From: DATFVJ01 sp963851085
GTDB lineage: Bacteria; Actinomycetota; Actinomycetes; Streptosporangiales; Streptosporangiaceae
DNA: 64,000 nucleotides
Reading direction: 5' to 3'
Assembly: GCA_963851085.1 (NCBI GenBank)
Contig: CAWKNX010000010.1
Location: 682,001 to 746,000 of the forward strand
The notes under the pieces were generated by a model. It made no database searches. It saw nothing but the letters and a program-made list of their open reading frames with translations, and was not told where the DNA came from. A program made the position numbers and the translations under genes. Below are positions 44,856-54,285 of the stretch, in pieces; the first letter of the stretch is position 1; the number at the start of each line of letters is the position of its first letter.

Positions 44856-46205
44856 CTAGGGGTCCACACGTGCGAGTCGCGGCTCTTCATGATCGCGGTA
44901 ACTTTTGGGACGTATCCGCGGAAAAGTTACCGCGATCATGAAAGGCGTTTTGGGCGGTGGCGGCGCGCGGGTTACGACAGGGCTTGGCGCGCAACGGGGA
45001 CTGGGCGGTGCGAGGGGCAGGGCGTGGGGTGCAACGGGCTGGGTGGTGCGGGGGTCCGGGCCGGGCAGGATTTGGGTGCAACGGGACTGCAGGGGTCCAG
45101 GCGGGGCAGAACAGGCCGGGGCAGCAATGGGTGCGACAGGCACCCGCGCCGGGTGGCTGGCGGTTCGGGACGACAGGCTTGCGGCATAACGGGACTTGGG
45201 CCGTGCGGAAAGGCTCGGGCGCATGACCGGAGTCCGCGTCGCAAGCGGGCGCTGACCGGCCGGGCGGCAGGCTATCGCTTGGCCGGGTCGGGCTGTTCCT
45301 GGAGAGCGTTCATGGCGCGTCGGCCGGGCTGCCAGGAGCGCCTCGAGCAAGCGAGCGGTAGCGGGCGGGTCGGGTGGCTCACCATAGGTCATCGCGTACA
45401 CGTACCGGCGGGTGCCAGGCAGCGGCGCCGCGGTGACGGCCGGATGCCGCGCGGCCCTGAGCGCGAGACCGGGCAGCGTGGTGACTCCGAGGCCAGCCGC
45501 GACAAGCGCCTGTACCGCCACGTAGTCGTCGGTAGTGAAGGCGATCTTCGGGGTGAACCCGGCACGCGCGCACTGCTGGAGCAGGTGGCTGCGACATCGA
45601 TCACAGCCGGCTATCCACTGCTCGCCCGCGTGCGCGGCCAGGTCCGGCCCCGTGCTCGACGAGTAGGTGCGCGCGTGAGCCGCCCGCGTCACCAGGCAGA
45701 CCGGCTCGTCAAGAAGCATCGTGGCGCGGGCGCCCTGCCCTGCCACGTCCGGCTCGTGCATGAAAACCAGCGCCACGTCGACATAACCGGCGCGCAGCAT
45801 CCGCAGAGCCTCAGGGGGCTCGGCCTCCGCCAGCGTGAGATCCACACCCGGGTTCTCCGACTTGAGCCTCGCCGCCGCTGCAGGCACGATTGTGCCCAGC
45901 GCTGACGGGAAGGCGGCGAGGCGTACCCGCCCATGCCGCAGCCCTACGTGCGCGGCAAGCTCGTTCTCCGCCGCGTCGAGCCTGCCGAGGATTTCGGCGG
46001 CGCGCTCGGCGAGCAGGCGCCCCGCATCGGTCAGCCGGATGCCGCGTCCCGCTCGCTGGATGAGCTTGGACCCAGTTTCTGCTTCGAGCCTGGCGAGGTG
46101 ATGGCTGACCGACGGCTGGGCGTAGTTGAGTTCCCGCGCGGCGCCCGTCACAGAGCCGTGCCGGGCTACCGCGGCGAGTACCCGGAGCCGCGTCACGTCC
46201 AGCAT
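44856..46205 (-). CDS. LysR family transcriptional regulator with aberrant C-terminal extension
   Basis: This encodes 449 aa from ATG 46205. Winged HTH at residues 3-60 (TRLRVLAAVARHGSVTGAARELNYAQPSVSHHLARLEAE), effector domain to about residue 290 (VRLAAFPSALGTIVPAAAA, GLGVTTLPGLALRAA); the sequence is quoted in part. LysR proteins are about 300 aa; here 150 more residues, Pro/Arg-rich, read through spacer and straight through the 59-bp inverted repeat copy D. The original stop has probably been lost. It lies downstream of the agmatinase gene on the same strand and may regulate it. Confidence 0.82.
   Translation of the reverse strand: MLDVTRLRVLAAVARHGSVTGAARELNYAQPSVSHHLARLEAETGSKLIQRAGRGIRLTDAGRLLAERAAEILGRLDAAENELAAHVGLRHGRVRLAAFPSALGTIVPAAAARLKSENPGVDLTLAEAEPPEALRMLRAGYVDVALVFMHEPDVAGQGARATMLLDEPVCLVTRAAHARTYSSSTGPDLAAHAGEQWIAGCDRCRSHLLQQCARAGFTPKIAFTTDDYVAVQALVAAGLGVTTLPGLALRAARHPAVTAAPLPGTRRYVYAMTYGEPPDPPATARLLEALLAARPTRHERSPGTARPGQAIACRPAGQRPLATRTPVMRPSLSARPKSRYAASLSSRTASHPARVPVAPIAAPACSAPPGPLQSRCTQILPGPDPRTTQPVAPHALPLAPPSPRCAPSPVVTRAPPPPKTPFMIAVTFPRIRPKSYRDHEEPRLARVDP
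44885..44943. repeat. 59-bp inverted repeat (family 1), copy D
   Basis: Arms TTCATGATCGCGGTAACTTTT and its complement (left arm from 44886) enclose a GGGACGTATCCGC centre; one arm-end mismatch. It lies inside the C-terminal extension of the LysR reading frame, between two convergent genes. Confidence 0.85.
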
Positions 46206-46388
46206 GGGCTCAAGTATAGATGCGTTCGATTTTTCCCCTTAGGCGTCGATGATGTGCTTATCTGACCAGCTCAGGGACGTTAGCGGCAGACGGAGCACCG
46301 GTTGGCTCAGCAGGTCAGTGGCGGAGCGCCGGCCGGTGAAGCGCGGCACTGCGGTGCGGGCCAGCGCGGCAGGGTCAGCCCGGCAGGG

Positions 46389-47399
46389 TCAGCGGTCAGT
46401 CAGCAGCGGAGCAGACGGATCGCGCGCGGGCCGGCCGACGCGGCGGCGGCGCCAGGCGATCCCCGACAGCGCTTCGAGCACCACCCGGTTGGCGAGGAAG
46501 GCGGTGATCTCGGCGTGGTCGTAGGGCGGCGAAACCTCGACCACGTCCATCCCGGCCAGCGGAAGTTCCATCGCGATACGGCGGACCGCGCCGAGCAACT
46601 CACGTGCGGTGAGCCCGCCCGGCTCCGGCGTGCCCGTGCCTGGCGCCATGCCGGGATCGACCACGTCGACGTCGACAGACAGGAAGACGCCTTCGCATTC
46701 GTCTACAGCGGTCGCGAAGGCCTCGGTGAGGCACGAGTCGAGCCCTCGCGCCACGATCTCGGTCATCTCGTAGCTCCGCATGTGCTGGCCGGCCATCCAG
46801 TCCAGGGTCTCCGGCTCCGGCCAGTACCCACGCAGTCCGATCTGCAGGAACCTGTCGCCGCGGACCGCGCCGGATTCGATCAGCCTGCGCATCGGCGTGC
46901 CGTGCCCGTACAGCGATCCCCACTGGGTGTCGCCCGTGTCAGCGTGTGCGTCGAAGTGGATCATCGAGACCCGTCCCCAGCCGGCGACACGTGCCACTCC
47001 GGTCGCGTCCGGCCAGGCGATGGTGTGGTCGCCGCCGAGGATCACCGGCAGCGCGCCTGCCTGGCACACAGCTTGAATGGCCTCCTCGAGGCGGCGCAGC
47101 GCCTGCGTGGTATCGCCAGACGGCATCTCCACATCGCCGGCGTCCACCACCTTCAATTCGGCGAGTGGATCGACACCGAGTGCCAGGTGCGGCCGCGCGC
47201 CGTCATGGGGCAGGTAGTCGGTGAACCGGATCGCCTGCGGCCCGAACCGGGCACCCGGCCGGTGTGAGGTGCCGCCGTCGAACGGTGCGCCGACGATGAT
47301 CACATCGGCACCCGCGAACGTGCTGGGATCGCCGAGGTCGGCGGCGGGCACGCCGAGGTAGGTGGCGTTCGGCCCGTACATGTTGCCAACTCTGGTCAC
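46389..47399 (-). CDS. agmatinase/ureohydrolase family enzyme
   Basis: This encodes 336 aa. GTG 47399 is chosen for GGGAGG 4-5 bases upstream; ATG 47381 is an alternative. Binuclear manganese motifs are complete: GGDHTIAWP, MIHFDAHADTGD and LSVDVDVVDPGMAPGTGTPEPGG. It hydrolyses a guanidino compound (agmatine, guanidinobutyrate or similar) to urea plus amine. The exact substrate cannot be read. It is divergent from the TrmB regulator and upstream of LysR, either of which could control it. Confidence 0.88.
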   Translation of the reverse strand: MTRVGNMYGPNATYLGVPAADLGDPSTFAGADVIIVGAPFDGGTSHRPGARFGPQAIRFTDYLPHDGARPHLALGVDPLAELKVVDAGDVEMPSGDTTQALRRLEEAIQAVCQAGALPVILGGDHTIAWPDATGVARVAGWGRVSMIHFDAHADTGDTQWGSLYGHGTPMRRLIESGAVRGDRFLQIGLRGYWPEPETLDWMAGQHMRSYEMTEIVARGLDSCLTEAFATAVDECEGVFLSVDVDVVDPGMAPGTGTPEPGGLTARELLGAVRRIAMELPLAGMDVVEVSPPYDHAEITAFLANRVVLEALSGIAWRRRRVGRPARDPSAPLLTDR

Positions 47400-47811
47400 G
47401 GAACCTCCCTGCGGGTTGAGGTCGCACCGATACGGCTGCCGGGCCCGCGGCGCCACCCACCGGTCGGCGCGCGTTCTTGACGTCCACGTGCCCCCGGGCA
47501 CGCCGTCCGGGCACGCCGTCCGGGCACGCCGTCCGGGCCGCGGCCTTGCCGAATGGCGGCTTGCATACACCGCTCCGTGATCCGGGCGACCTCTGAGTGA
47601 TCAGGCTAGCCCCACCGGGGCGACAGGCAGCGTCGGCCCGCCCGCGCTCACTCCGCGCGATGAGCCGTGACGCGCCCAAGCCTGACGCGCCCGAGCCTGA
47701 CGCACACCCCGAGCCGTGACGCCCGCCCGAGCCGTGACGCCCGCCCGAGCCTGACGCCCGCCCGAGCCGTGACGCGCGCCCGGGTGCCGTGTTCTTGGCT
47801 ACGGTGTGTGC
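47400..47811. other. divergent spacer with degenerate GC repeats
   Basis: 412 bp between agmatinase and TrmB. 47655-47790 has irregular 15-19 bp repeats of the form GCCCGAGCCTGACG/GCCCGAGCCGTGACG. 47505-47535 has three CCGTCCGGGCACG units. No gene is supported; both promoters should be here. Confidence 0.5.
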
Positions 47812-48639
47812 ATGGCGCTGGAAGATGGGCGGCTCCCTGACCTGATGGAGCTTGGCCTGACGATGTACGAGGCCCGTGCGTACCTTGCCTTGATCAGACG
47901 CGAGTCCTACACGGCGGCGCAATTGGCCCGCGCCGCCGGCGTTCCGCGCCAGCGAATCTACGACGTCCTCGAAAGCCTGGTCCGCCAGCGGCTCGCGATC
48001 ATGCGCCCGGGCCGCGTGGCAAGCTACCGTGCGATCGCGCCGGACCTTGCCGTCGGCCGGCTCGTGGACGAGCGGCGCGAGGCGTTAGGACGGCTCGAAC
48101 AGGTGGCCGACAGACTGGCTGGCGCCCTCGCGCCGACCTGGTCGGATGGCCGGACACAGACGGACCCGCTGGACTATGTCGAGGTGCTGCGTGACCCTCG
48201 GGCGATCACGACGCGGTTCACGCAGATTCAGCGGCAGGCACGCAACGAACTGCTGTGCTTCGCCAAACAGCCGTTCTTCGGAGTTCCTTCCGACAACGTC
48301 GAGGGCCTGCGGGTGACGCGGCGGCTGTCCCGCAGCGGCGGGAGCGTCCGCACCGTGTATACCGCGGACATCCTCGGTGACAAGGACACCCTGGATATGG
48401 TGCTCCGCTTCGCCGAGGCAGGGGAGGGTGTGCGGGTCGCCGATGAACTGCCGTTGAAGCTGGTCGTCGCCGACCAGTCGCTGGTGCTTTTCGACATGGC
48501 AGATCCCGTCGCGGAGACCGGCGCCACCACATCGCTGATCATTGAGCACCCGGCGCTTGCCCTGACACTGCGGCATGCGTTCACCGCGATATGGGAGCGC
48601 GCTCAGCCGCTCGAAATGGCGCTCGCCCACCGGGCATAA
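47812..48639 (+). CDS. TrmB family transcriptional regulator
   Basis: This encodes 275 aa from ATG 47812 (GTG 47806 is also open). The N-terminal winged HTH reads LGLTMYEARAYLALIRRES then AAQLARAAGVPRQRIYDVLE, the TrmB signature, followed by a coiled segment and a regulatory domain that begins DYVEVLRDPRAI. Such proteins sense sugars or metabolites. It diverges from agmatinase, a possible target. Its 3' end overlaps the histidine-kinase remnant by 59 bp on the other strand. Confidence 0.82.
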   Translation: MALEDGRLPDLMELGLTMYEARAYLALIRRESYTAAQLARAAGVPRQRIYDVLESLVRQRLAIMRPGRVASYRAIAPDLAVGRLVDERREALGRLEQVADRLAGALAPTWSDGRTQTDPLDYVEVLRDPRAITTRFTQIQRQARNELLCFAKQPFFGVPSDNVEGLRVTRRLSRSGGSVRTVYTADILGDKDTLDMVLRFAEAGEGVRVADELPLKLVVADQSLVLFDMADPVAETGATTSLIIEHPALALTLRHAFTAIWERAQPLEMALAHRA

Positions 48640-49411
48640 CGCGGCCGGGGGAGGCCGGGCAGACAAAGGACCCGCCTGGTGTCGGCTCAGGCACCAGGCG
48701 GAGCCTGACACGTGCGGTGGCGGCCGACCCCGCGTGTCTGAGGACGTTGGTCAGCGATGCCTGGAGGATCCGGTAGGCAGCGTGGTCGAGCTGCTCGGGG
48801 AGCGTGACCGGGTCGCCTTCGATCGTCAGGCAGATGGGCAGCCCGGCGGCCTCCACCGCACTCCGCAGCGCCTGGAGCCGGTCGAGTCCACCTGGCGCGG
48901 CATCGGGCTGCTGAACCGTGTCGCCCGCCCGCATCTGCCCGAGGGTGGTGCGCATCTCCGCGAGCGCAGTCTTGCTCGTGTCACGGATGGCCGTGAGGGC
49001 GGTGCGGATCTGCTCGCGAACGCCTGCGTCGTCTCCCGCTCTGGCCTGCCCGGCCCGCCCTGCCCTGCCCGGCCCGGCCCGGCCCGCGTCGGCCTGGTCG
49101 GAGGAAATTATGTGCAGTGCCGAACCAGCCTGCACGGTGATGGTGGCCATGCTGTGCGCGACCGTGTCGTGCAGTTCGCGTGCGATCCGCAGCCGTTCCT
49201 CGGCGACCCGGCGCGCCGCTTCGGCCTCGCGCTCCTCGTCCGCCATGCGGAGCCGCCGCGCGGTCTCGGCCGCGAGCGCGCGCCTGCTGCGGACCACGTC
49301 GCCGAGGAGGATGGCCAGGGCGCGGACGACGACGCCCGGCAGGAACTCGGCGGTGAGGGAGAGCAGACCTTGGTGGGTCGATGCTCCGACGACGAAAAGG
49401 CCGATCGCCAT
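48581..49411 (-). pseudogene. sensor histidine kinase remnant (NarL/DesK type)
   Basis: The frame keeps one membrane span (IVIPAIYMAIGLFVVGAS, partly upstream of the first ATG), a cytosolic linker and the dimerisation H-box RIARELHDTVAHSMATITV, then the start of the ATPase domain to LTNVLRHAG. It then loses homology near 48670, before any G-x-G ATP-lid motif. The N-terminal spans are also missing: upstream the frame stops in the 59-bp repeat copy E. No response regulator is adjacent. I conclude both ends were lost and the fragment is inactive. Confidence 0.75.
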
Positions 49412-49435
49412 GTAGATGGCGGGGATGACGATCGC

Positions 49436-49494
49436 CCAGGTCAGGGCGGTAACTTCTCGGCGGTATGTGCGGAATAGTTACCGCGATCATGAAA
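49436..49494. repeat. 59-bp inverted repeat (family 1), copy E, left arm decayed
   Basis: The right arm GTTACCGCGATCATGAAA (to 49494) is intact; the left arm retains only GCGGTAAC. It abuts the truncated 5' end of the histidine-kinase remnant, so it may mark the breakpoint that removed the kinase N-terminus. Confidence 0.7.
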
Positions 49495-49647
49495 GCCGCC
49501 GTGAGCCAAAGGAGGTGGTACATGTTGACAGCCGTGAGATGGGCCCTCTTACGGGCCATCGATCTTGGCAAACAGCAAAGCTGTCGGCGGGTGGCAGGCT
49601 GGACAGCCGAAGGTCCGCGATTGTGTGACCCGCGCAACAGCCGACGA

Positions 49648-50145
49648 TCATGTAGCCCGCGCCTGCGCGGGCAGCTTCAGGCCGTATGCGATGAGGGTGA
49701 GACCGGGTACGGGGCTCCAGTCACGCTCGGGGAGCCGGGTGAATCCAGCGGCGCGGTACAAGTGCAGCGCCGCCACCATCGTCGGCCGGGTCGATAGCAA
49801 CAGGTGCCTGACGCCGTTTGCGCCTGCCCATTCGATGACTGCGCGGACGAGCGCGCGCCCCGCGCCATGGCCCTGCATCTCTGGCGCGACGGCGAGCGCT
49901 CTCACCTCCGCCTCGTCCGGGGCACAGGCCATCTCGCTGCCCGGATGGAATGGCTCGAACATGACGGTCCCGATCGCGCGCCCGTCAGCCTCGGCGACGA
50001 GCACCTCGCCAGGTGTAGATACGCCCAGGTCGCGCAGCACGTCGGCGTAGGGAGATGTCGGGAGCATCCCCGCTGCGATGTAGGCGGCCACACGCAGCTC
50101 ACCTATGGCGGCAAGCTCATCGTCGCGCGCGGCACGCACGATCAC
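49648..50145 (-). CDS. GNAT family N-acetyltransferase
   Basis: This encodes 165 aa from GTG 50145, with GAAGG nearby; the open frame extends to 50265 but through repeats. GNAT motifs: VRAARDDELAAIGELRVAAY, EVRALAVAPEMQGHGAGRALV (motif A with Q-x-x-G-x-G/A acetyl-CoA loop) and the C-terminal ALHLYRAAGFTRL. It acetylates an unknown amine. Spacing to the kinase remnant is about 150 bp with no other gene. Confidence 0.82.
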   Translation of the reverse strand: MIVRAARDDELAAIGELRVAAYIAAGMLPTSPYADVLRDLGVSTPGEVLVAEADGRAIGTVMFEPFHPGSEMACAPDEAEVRALAVAPEMQGHGAGRALVRAVIEWAGANGVRHLLLSTRPTMVAALHLYRAAGFTRLPERDWSPVPGLTLIAYGLKLPAQARAT

Positions 50146-50228
50146 GCCTTCATCCAACCTCACAATGCCGTCATGCGCGGTTCGCGCAACGCCCGGATCC
50201 TCCTGCACCCCCGTCCAGGCCCCCTGCC

Positions 50229-50510
50229 ATCGCAGAACGCTCTCGCAGGACAGGCTCTCGTGCAAGACGCGCTCTCGTGCAGGCCCGCCGCCCGGTTCTC
50301 GTGCCGGACGCGCTCTCGTGCCGGACGCTCTCGCAGGACGCGCTCTCGTTCGGGCGCGCCGCCCCGTTCATGCGGGACGCGCTGCCGGTTCTCTTGCAGG
50401 ACCCGCCCACCCTGGGGGGCGTTTGCCCCACTGCTGATCTTGGCATGTTGTCAAGACCTGTGGGAGGGGTGAACGCGGTTCTGTGGATGAGTGCGGACCT
50501 GTGGATAAGC
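50229..50510. repeat. CTCTCG tandem repeats plus family-3 dispersed repeat, copy 2
   Basis: 50229-50350 has irregular 16-24 bp units on CTCTCGTGCAGGACGCG. 50400-50510 is the second copy of the 106-bp block described at 38400-38505. Its end carries TGTGGATGA (50482) and TGTGGATAA (50500); the latter is the exact complement of the DnaA box TTATCCACA. Confidence 0.65.
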
Positions 50511-50517
50511 CGGCCGC

Positions 50518-51648
50518 CTACCCTGCTGTCCGGCCCGGTTCGGCGGCGCGAGGGATCTTGCCGCCGTCTGGCGCCCGGTGGGGCGGCCTTTCGGGTGGCC
50601 GCGCGGGTGGATAGGCACTCTGCCGCGGCCCGGACCATAGCGCGGGCGGCAGGTCGAGGAGGTAGGCGATCGCATACGCCGATGCCTCGTAGTTCACCCG
50701 CCAGCCGCGGAAATGCGGCCAAGCGTCGTCGGGGGTGCGCTCGAACGTCCAGCCCGCCTCCCGCAGCCACTCGACGGCATCGTCGTACTCGCCGCGTGTG
50801 ATGGCGATCGGGTCGTCGGGGTGAGGATCGTTCGGCGCGGGCAGCCGCAGGCTCTTTGCGAGCTTGCGCATCGCGATGTAGCCGACGCGCAGCAGCGGCC
50901 GGGTCTGCGACGGTGCGGACTCCGGGCACAGCGCCATTTGCAGGGCGGCCGCGTCGAGCACGGCCAGCAGGGACAGCAGCCAGGACCCGGCGGGATCCGG
51001 GGACCTGAAGTAGATGAGGGCGCGATAGTTGGCGTGGCTTTCCGAGATGTCCGCGGCCCACTCCGTCCAGCGCTCGTAGAGCTGCGGCAGATAGGAGAGG
51101 TTATCGATCAGCGCCTGCCTGGAAAGCAGTTCTGGGCCCCAGGCAGGATTTGCTGCGAGCGCCTCGAGCATGGTAACCAAGGTCTCCCGCCGGTTGAACG
51201 CCGCATAGAGCACGGGCAGGTACCCGATGAGCAGCGCCACCACGGCCAGTCCGCTGGCGGCGGCGGCGAACACGATCGCCGTGGGCGCGGCGCCCTTCGG
51301 CGCGTCGAACCCGAGGGTGGTCAGGGAGGATCCCGAGACCCGCAATGCCACGGGAAATCCCCCATCGGTGAGCGGCCACAGCAGCAGGGCGAATCCGAGG
51401 AACAGCAGCAGCAGCCAGGATGCGAGCAGGCCGAGGAGGAAAGCAGGTGCGGCGGACGACAGTATCCGCTCCCGCCGTCTGAGGTCGGTTATCTTCTGGG
51501 TCGCGACGCGGTACGTGATTCGCACAGCTTTCCCCACCACATCGGTGAGGATCGGGTGCGCCGGCCGGGGGATCAGCAGGGTCTTGAGCGCACTGGACGC
51601 TGTGAGTGCCAGCAATGTGACGCCAAAGGCGAATCCGAGCCAGGCCAT
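50518..51648 (-). CDS. membrane protein with ion-channel-like pore segment
   Basis: This encodes 376 aa from ATG 51648 (open to 51708). One span at the N-terminus, a second at about residues 68-92 (LGLLASWLLLLFLGFALLLW), a short re-entrant-looking segment VSGSSLTTLGFDAPKG, and a third span (IVFAAAASGLAVVALLIGYL). Span, pore-like loop, span is the layout of two-TM cation channels, but the filter T-x-G-Y-G is not present (TTLGF). The C-terminal 200 residues are cytosolic. I call it channel-like only by layout. The last 30 residues are Pro/Arg-rich. Confidence 0.6.
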   Translation of the reverse strand: MAWLGFAFGVTLLALTASSALKTLLIPRPAHPILTDVVGKAVRITYRVATQKITDLRRRERILSSAAPAFLLGLLASWLLLLFLGFALLLWPLTDGGFPVALRVSGSSLTTLGFDAPKGAAPTAIVFAAAASGLAVVALLIGYLPVLYAAFNRRETLVTMLEALAANPAWGPELLSRQALIDNLSYLPQLYERWTEWAADISESHANYRALIYFRSPDPAGSWLLSLLAVLDAAALQMALCPESAPSQTRPLLRVGYIAMRKLAKSLRLPAPNDPHPDDPIAITRGEYDDAVEWLREAGWTFERTPDDAWPHFRGWRVNYEASAYAIAYLLDLPPALWSGPRQSAYPPARPPERPPHRAPDGGKIPRAAEPGRTAG

Positions 51649-51751
51649 GACCTGCACGTTACTGCGTCTTTGTTCAGGATCCCGCTGCCACGCTCCCGGG
51701 AGCGGCAACCGGCTGATGCGCCTTTGCGGCGCTCCGTATCATTCGGTAGTC

Positions 51752-53404
51752 ATGTACCTGATTGCCGGGGCCGTGGGAAACGCCGCGACGAGGCGGTCTT
51801 CTGCCATGCCTGCCGTGCCTGCGGTGGCTGCCGTGCCTGCGGCGCGCGCCATGCCCAGGATGGCATTTCTCGTGGCCCCGCTGGTTTTGACCGCTCTGTT
51901 TGTGGCGGGGTGCAGTCCACCGGGCGGCGGGCCATCCGCTACCGCGCCGGCGGGGACACACCGTCCAGCGCAGGTGCCGCCGTTTCCTGTGGCGGAGAAC
52001 CAGCAGCCGGGCACGCCGCGTTGGCAGGTGCGCAGGTTGGGGGCACCTGATGCAATCGAGGGGTTCGCCGACCGGGTGAGTGTGCTGCCGGGGCAGCCGT
52101 TCCGGCTGTTTGTGTCCACGACGTCGCGGTGGTGGCGCGTGGAGGCGTTCCGCATGGGCTGGTACCACGGGGCGCAGGCGCGGCGGCTGTGGGAATCGGA
52201 CAAGATACGCGGTCTCGTGCAGCGGGGGCCGGTGATGTCCGCGGGGACGAACATGGTGCGCGCGCCGTGGCGGCCGTCGCTGACGGTGCAGACTGCCGGA
52301 TGGTCGGCTGGGTCGTATCTGCTGCGGCTTGACGCCGCGAGCGGCCTGCAGCGGTTCGTGCCCGTGACCGTACGGTCGGCGAGCACCGCAGGTGCGGTGG
52401 TGCTCATCAACGACGTGACCACGTGGCAGGCCTACAACCTGTGGGGGGGCTACGACCTGTACAACGGGCCCGGCGGGTTCGCCGACCGGGCCCGTGAAGT
52501 GACGTTCGACCGGCCCTATGACGCCAATAGCAATGACAATGGCGCGGAGTGGTTCATGTCCTTCGACCAGCCCGCTATCGCTCTGGCGGAGAAGATTGGC
52601 GTGCCGCTCGCCTATGAGACGGACGTGGATTTGACTGCGGACCCTGGGCTGCTGAACGGTGCGCGGGCGGTAATCTCGCTTGGCCATGACGAGTACTACT
52701 CGGCGGCCATGCGGGACCGCTTGATGGCGGCAAGGAGCGCAGGTGCGAATATCGCGTTCCTCGGGGCGAACGCGGTGTTCCGCCATATCCGGTTCGGCTC
52801 GTCCCCGCTTGGCGCCGACCGGGTGGTGATCTGCTACAAGGTCGCGAGCGAGGATCCCCTTTTCGGGCTGGATAACAGCGCCACCACGCAGGATTGGCGT
52901 GAGCCGCCCCATCCCAGGCCGGAAAGCGTGCTGACAGGTGTGTTCTACGAGTGCAACCCGGTGAGTAACCCTTATGTGGTGTACGACCCCGGGAATTGGA
53001 TCTTCGCTGGCACCGGGGCGCGCAAGGGGGAGGCGTTCCCCGGTATGGTCGGACCCGAGTATGACCGGGTCAACCCCGCAGTGCCGGTACCACGGCCGAT
53101 CGAGGTGCTCGCGCGTTCACCGCTGACCTGCGATGGGGTGTCGAGCTACGCAGACTCCGCGTATTACACGGTCCGCAGTGGCGCCGGCGTGTTCGCCTCT
53201 GGCACCATGCGCTGGGTGTGCGCGATGAAGGGCCGGGCCTGCGGCCATGGGGTCAGTAACGCCGCACAGCGGTTCGTGGACATCGCGACCACCAACCTGC
53301 TGCGGGTCTTCGCGGCCGGCCGGGCTGGGCTTACCCACCCAGCCCGCGACAATCTCGCCCGCGTCCATGAAGCCACCGGCTTCTCGGGCATGGCAGGCGA
53401 CTGA
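51752..53404 (+). CDS. lipoprotein with N,N-dimethylformamidase beta-subunit-like domain
   Basis: This encodes 550 aa from ATG 51752; ATG 51806, 51851 and 51860 are alternatives. The segment LVAPLVLTALFVAGCSPPGG gives a good lipobox (VAGC). The large domain has VSVLPGQPFRLFVSTTS, RMGWYHGAQARRLW, NLWGGYDLYNG, the SLGHDEYYSAAMRDRL block and FLGANAVFRHIRF, all characteristic of the DMFase beta C-terminal family. Despite the name, most members have no shown amidase activity. It would sit on the outer face of the membrane. It is followed closely by an AsnC-type regulator. Confidence 0.8.
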   Translation: MYLIAGAVGNAATRRSSAMPAVPAVAAVPAARAMPRMAFLVAPLVLTALFVAGCSPPGGGPSATAPAGTHRPAQVPPFPVAENQQPGTPRWQVRRLGAPDAIEGFADRVSVLPGQPFRLFVSTTSRWWRVEAFRMGWYHGAQARRLWESDKIRGLVQRGPVMSAGTNMVRAPWRPSLTVQTAGWSAGSYLLRLDAASGLQRFVPVTVRSASTAGAVVLINDVTTWQAYNLWGGYDLYNGPGGFADRAREVTFDRPYDANSNDNGAEWFMSFDQPAIALAEKIGVPLAYETDVDLTADPGLLNGARAVISLGHDEYYSAAMRDRLMAARSAGANIAFLGANAVFRHIRFGSSPLGADRVVICYKVASEDPLFGLDNSATTQDWREPPHPRPESVLTGVFYECNPVSNPYVVYDPGNWIFAGTGARKGEAFPGMVGPEYDRVNPAVPVPRPIEVLARSPLTCDGVSSYADSAYYTVRSGAGVFASGTMRWVCAMKGRACGHGVSNAAQRFVDIATTNLLRVFAAGRAGLTHPARDNLARVHEATGFSGMAGD

Positions 53405-53424
53405 AACCGGCTCGGTGCACCGCG

Positions 53425-53901
53425 ATGGCACTCGACGACCTGGACCAGCAGATCATCGGCGCACTGATCGAAGATGCCCGCGCGACGTACGCGGAGATCG
53501 GCGGCCAGGTTGGGCTTTCCGCCCCGGCGGTCAAGCGGCGGGTCGACCGGCTCCGTGCGGCCGGGGCGATCACGGGGTTCTCCGCGCGCGTGGACCCAGC
53601 CGCCCTCGGCTGGACCACCGAGGCGTATGTCGAATTGTTCTGCCGCGGCCGGACCTCGCCCGCCGACATCCGCGCCGCTGTCGCGCGCTACCCCGAGGTG
53701 GTGGATGCGTGCACGGTCACCGGTGAAGCCGACGCACTGCTGCGCATCCGCGCCGCCGACGTCCAGCATTTCGAGCGGATCGTCGAACGGATCAGTGCCG
53801 AGCCGTTCGTCGTCCGCACGAGAAGCGAGATCGTGCTGTCGCGCCTGATCGACAGGCCGGGCGCTGGCCCGGCGCCAGCGGCGGCGACGCCGACGCCGTA
53901 A
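53425..53901 (+). CDS. Lrp/AsnC family transcriptional regulator
   Basis: This encodes 158 aa from ATG 53425, 20 bp after the lipoprotein gene. HTH at residues 5-50 (LDQQIIGALIEDARATYAEI and VGLSAPAVKRRVDRLRAAG), then the RAM domain (ARVDPAALGWTTEAYVEL, VVDACTVTGEADALLRI). Normal length apart from a 20-residue Ala/Pro tail. It probably senses an amino acid. Target not evident. Confidence 0.88.
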   Translation: MALDDLDQQIIGALIEDARATYAEIGGQVGLSAPAVKRRVDRLRAAGAITGFSARVDPAALGWTTEAYVELFCRGRTSPADIRAAVARYPEVVDACTVTGEADALLRIRAADVQHFERIVERISAEPFVVRTRSEIVLSRLIDRPGAGPAPAAATPTP

Positions 53902-54285
53902 CGCACCGTCCGTCCGGGCGGCTCGCCGCCCTCCTGGACGGAGCCAGCCCAGCAGGCATGGCACCCGCCGCCGGGGGGCACCGTGGTCCCAAGCACGGCT
54001 GTCAACGTGTACGACCGAGCCCGCGTGAAGATCATTTTCCCTGGATGTGGCGTTAGCCGCACGATGGCCGATCGGGCTGGCAGCCATGGGCCTGCTGACC
54101 CCGCAGCTCGGCGCGCCGCGCGGCAGCCGTTCGGTAGGACGCCGCGCGTCGGCCGTTAGGTAGGACCCAAGCGCGTGAAGTCGGCTCGGCGGGGGTACGG
54201 GCCTGCCGGGCAGCCTGGCGCAGTGGGCGGACCTGAACCGCGGGAACTGGGCAACTCGCCTGCCCCGGGCCGCTACAGTCGACCC
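53902..54285. other. spacer without recognised gene
   Basis: About 380 bp. I see no plausible gene, repeat array or strong hairpin. CGGCAGCCGTTCGGTAGG near 54121 resembles the family-2 repeat header only in its first bases. Confidence 0.4.

Noticed and set aside
50713..52050. 445-codon plus-strand frame across the channel-like gene
   Set aside because: It is antisense to a gene with clear membrane spans and shows no family features.
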